From NCBI GenBank assembly GCA_024279915.1, contig JAJRRB010000051.1, positions 1 through 35,335 of the forward strand: 35,335 bases of DNA, given 5' to 3'. The notes beneath the pieces were generated by a model. That model made no database searches and was not told the DNA's origin. It saw only the letters and a program-made list of their open reading frames with translations. This DNA comes from Deltaproteobacteria bacterium (GTDB lineage: Bacteria > Desulfobacterota > Desulfuromonadia > Desulfuromonadales > BM103). The translations under genes were made by a program, and so were the position numbers. This document shows positions 33,627 through 35,335 of the stretch, one piece after another. Position 1 is the first letter of the stretch. Every line of letters starts with the position of its first letter.

Positions 33627-33683
33627 AGAGCAATCTGCTCAGCAAGTACAGCCGAAACGCTGGGTTCCTTAAAGAGATGCGCT

Positions 33684-34103
33684 ATGTTCGATCAATCTGA
33701 AATCAAGGACTGTTTAGTGGATTTTCTCGCCGAGCGACCTGAGGTTAAGTTCGCCTACCTCTTCGGCTCCGCGGCCAGTGGCGCGTCTGGTCCACTCAGT
33801 GACCTGGATCTGGCGGTCTGTCTTGACGGAAGGTTGAACTCTTTCAAGGAGCACCTCCGGCTTAGCGAAGCACTGGCCAAAGCGTTGAAGAGTGAAAAAT
33901 TTGACATGGTGGTATTGAATAGTGCAACGCTTGTGCTCAAGCATGAAGTCATCAAGAACGGCATCATACTGAAGGAAGACCGGTCGCGACGGATTCTTTT
34001 TGAAACCCGGGTTTTACAGGAGTATCTGGATACCTCTTACCTGCGCAACGTGCACTATCGTTACTTGCGGCAGCAGATCGAGGAGGGGCGTTATTTTGGT
34101 TAA
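33684..34103 (+). CDS. MNT-type nucleotidyltransferase antitoxin (MntA-like)
   Basis: 139 residues. Minimal nucleotidyltransferase with the signature GSx10DxD in YLFGSAASGASGPLSDLDLA, followed by FDMVVLNSATLVLKHEVIKN and a C-terminal helix ending YLRQQIEEGRYFG. In characterised MntA-HepT systems this protein neutralises the HEPN RNase, in at least one case by adding AMP to a tyrosine. The next gene is the HEPN partner, starting within the last codons. Upstream is a repeat rather than a clear promoter; only a weak AAGAG precedes the ATG. Confidence 0.92.
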   Translation: MFDQSEIKDCLVDFLAERPEVKFAYLFGSAASGASGPLSDLDLAVCLDGRLNSFKEHLRLSEALAKALKSEKFDMVVLNSATLVLKHEVIKNGIILKEDRSRRILFETRVLQEYLDTSYLRNVHYRYLRQQIEEGRYFG

Positions 34104-34509
34104 AAAAGCAATCGTCGCGGCCAGGCTCGAAAGGTTGCGGGAGTATCTACAGACGCTGCACGCAGTGGAAGAATTTGACCTGGAGCGCTTCACGACCGAT
34201 CCCTTTATTCACGGTGCGGCAGAACGTTATCTTCACTTGGCCATCGAATGTCTTCTGGATATTGGCAATCACATCATCGCAGACCGTGGCTTCCGCAAGC
34301 CGGAAACCTACGGAGAAGTTTTCGAAATCCTGGCTGAGGAAGGTGTTATTTCCCCGGAACTGATGAGTGAATTGGTCGGCATGGCAGCTTTCCGAAACGT
34401 GCTGGTGCATGACTACCTTAAACTGGATCTGGAAAAGGTACGCCAGGTGGTCAGGGATAAGCTGAAGGTCTTTGAGTCTTTGGCGGGGATTTACTCGGGA
34501 TTTTTGTAA
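34096..34509 (+). CDS. HEPN-domain RNase toxin (HepT-like)
   Basis: 137 residues from TTG 34096, chosen because GGAGGGG (34082-34088) lies seven bases upstream; the longer open frame starting at 34000 overlaps the MNT gene and is not supported. All-helical, with the HEPN catalytic motif Rx4H in AAFRNVLVHDYLKLDLE and a conserved helix TTDPFIHGAAERYLHLAIEC. The Tyr after the His-Asp (HDY) is the kind of residue modified by MntA. Overlaps the antitoxin gene by eight bases. Probably a ribonuclease kept inactive by the nucleotidyltransferase; may serve stress or phage defence. Confidence 0.9.
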   Translation: MVKKAIVAARLERLREYLQTLHAVEEFDLERFTTDPFIHGAAERYLHLAIECLLDIGNHIIADRGFRKPETYGEVFEILAEEGVISPELMSELVGMAAFRNVLVHDYLKLDLEKVRQVVRDKLKVFESLAGIYSGFL

Positions 34510-34560
34510 TCTGTATTTGGATTATAGTTGGCTTTACGTAGAAAATGTTTAGGACTCTCC

Positions 34561-35310
34561 ATGAACAAGCCTGCCGAAACTCTCGACGACCTCACAATTG
34601 GTGGCTTGAAGATTCTGCAGGCGAAAAACGGCTACCGCTTTTCTATTGATCCTGTTCTGCTCAGTGCGTTCATACCCAACCTGAAAAAAGCTAGAGTTGT
34701 CGACTTAGGTACCGGCAATGCCATCATCCCACTCCTCTTGTCTGCTCGGAAAGAAGCCCAATCGATCACCGGTGTTGAACTTCAACCCGCAATGGTTGAA
34801 CGTGCCAGGCGTTCGGTGCAGTTGAATGGCCTGGAAGACTCAATTCGTATCATTCAAGGTGATATCCGAAATTTGCCTGAGGCGTTGTGTTCTGGTGGTT
34901 GTGATATCGTAACAGCCAATCCCCCATATCGAATTCAGGACACTGGTCGTGTCGCCCCAGATGATGAGCGCGGTATGGCTCGTCATGAACTGTCCGGTGG
35001 CCTTGATGGTTTTCTGCGTTCAGCTGCTTTTCTGCTTAAGAATGGCGGCCGCTTTTATGTCGTCTACTTGGCCGAACGCCTTGCTGAACTTCTGACTAAA
35101 ATGCGCTGCTTCCGCCTGGAACCGAAGCGATTACGGATGGTGCACTCCCGAGTAGGGGAGGCTGCTCGCATGGTGCTGGTGGAAGGCCGAAAGCATGGTA
35201 GGGCGGGGTTGATTGTCGAAGCGCCGTTGATTATTTACAAGGGGGAAGGTCGGGATTATACTGAGGAAGTTTTGGCTATGTATGGGATGTCCGTGACGAA
35301 CAGGCCGTGA
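34561..35310 (+). CDS. TrmN6-like tRNA1(Val) adenine-N6 methyltransferase
   Basis: 249 residues from ATG 34561 (MNKPAETLDDL); an upstream in-frame start at 34528 adds 11 residues without support. It has LQAKNGYRFSIDPVLLSAFI, SAM motif I VVDLGTGNAIIPLLL, GVELQPAMVERARRSV and the adenine-N6 motif TANPPYRIQD, then a C-terminal region with GGRFYVVYLAERLAELL. This fits the YfiC/TrmN6 family, which methylates A37 of tRNA1(Val). Full length for the family. A diverged and truncated paralogue lies 1.7 kb upstream, beyond two toxin-antitoxin modules. Confidence 0.85.
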   Translation: MNKPAETLDDLTIGGLKILQAKNGYRFSIDPVLLSAFIPNLKKARVVDLGTGNAIIPLLLSARKEAQSITGVELQPAMVERARRSVQLNGLEDSIRIIQGDIRNLPEALCSGGCDIVTANPPYRIQDTGRVAPDDERGMARHELSGGLDGFLRSAAFLLKNGGRFYVVYLAERLAELLTKMRCFRLEPKRLRMVHSRVGEAARMVLVEGRKHGRAGLIVEAPLIIYKGEGRDYTEEVLAMYGMSVTNRP

Positions 35311-35335
35311 TGAATAAGTCGTGACGGGTGCTTCA

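Overview
All recognisable genes in this 35 kb window lie on the + strand. The content points to a dissimilatory metal- or sulfur-reducing Desulfuromonadia-type bacterium (Geobacter, Desulfuromonas or Pelobacter relatives). The reasons are multihaem c-type cytochromes next to an NHL propeller lipoprotein and a large outer-membrane-barrel-like protein, followed by a long surface-glycan locus rich in TPR membrane proteins and B12-binding radical SAM enzymes. This is inference from gene content; no rRNA or tRNA gene was seen.

Region 1 (1-5871) looks like an extracellular electron transfer cluster. It holds an octahaem cytochrome cut by the window edge, a six-bladed NHL lipoprotein, a small tetrahaem cytochrome with exactly eight histidines (enough for four bis-His haems), a strong intrinsic terminator, and a long beta-strand-rich exported protein interrupted by one in-frame TAA. 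The NHL gene also appears to have lost its native ATG through a one-base deletion in a poly-A run.

Region 2 (5940-32174) looks like a surface polysaccharide, glycolipid or protein-glycosylation locus. Two cassettes pair a polyprenyl-phosphate-sugar-type GT2 synthase with multi-pass GT-C-like membrane proteins (5940-8693 and 24497-29423). Between them lie a GT4 glycosyltransferase, a frameshifted SAM methyltransferase, a flippase-like membrane protein, a GDP-mannose 4,6-dehydratase, three TMTC-like TPR membrane proteins, three B12-binding radical SAM enzymes, a further GT2 and an SMR-like transporter. The locus ends with an unusual fusion of an LTA-synthase/OpgB-like phosphoglycerol transferase to a glycerophosphodiesterase-like domain. 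Four slippage-prone repeats sit in or just before these genes: an octamer repeated six times, two G9 tracts and one C10 tract. One G9 tract coincides with an actual frameshift. The locus is therefore a candidate phase-variable glycan system, with the caveat that homopolymer sequencing errors would look similar.

Region 3 (32345-35310) is a small toxin-antitoxin island: a Phd/YefM-ParE/RelE pair and an MNT-HEPN (MntA-HepT type) pair. It is bracketed by a 3'-truncated trmN6-like methyltransferase gene on the left and an intact paralogue on the right. A degenerate inverted repeat separates the two modules.

Main caution: three apparent single-base indels at A or G runs and one in-frame stop occur within 30 kb. 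This may be real gene decay or phase variation, or residual sequencing error. Raw reads would decide.
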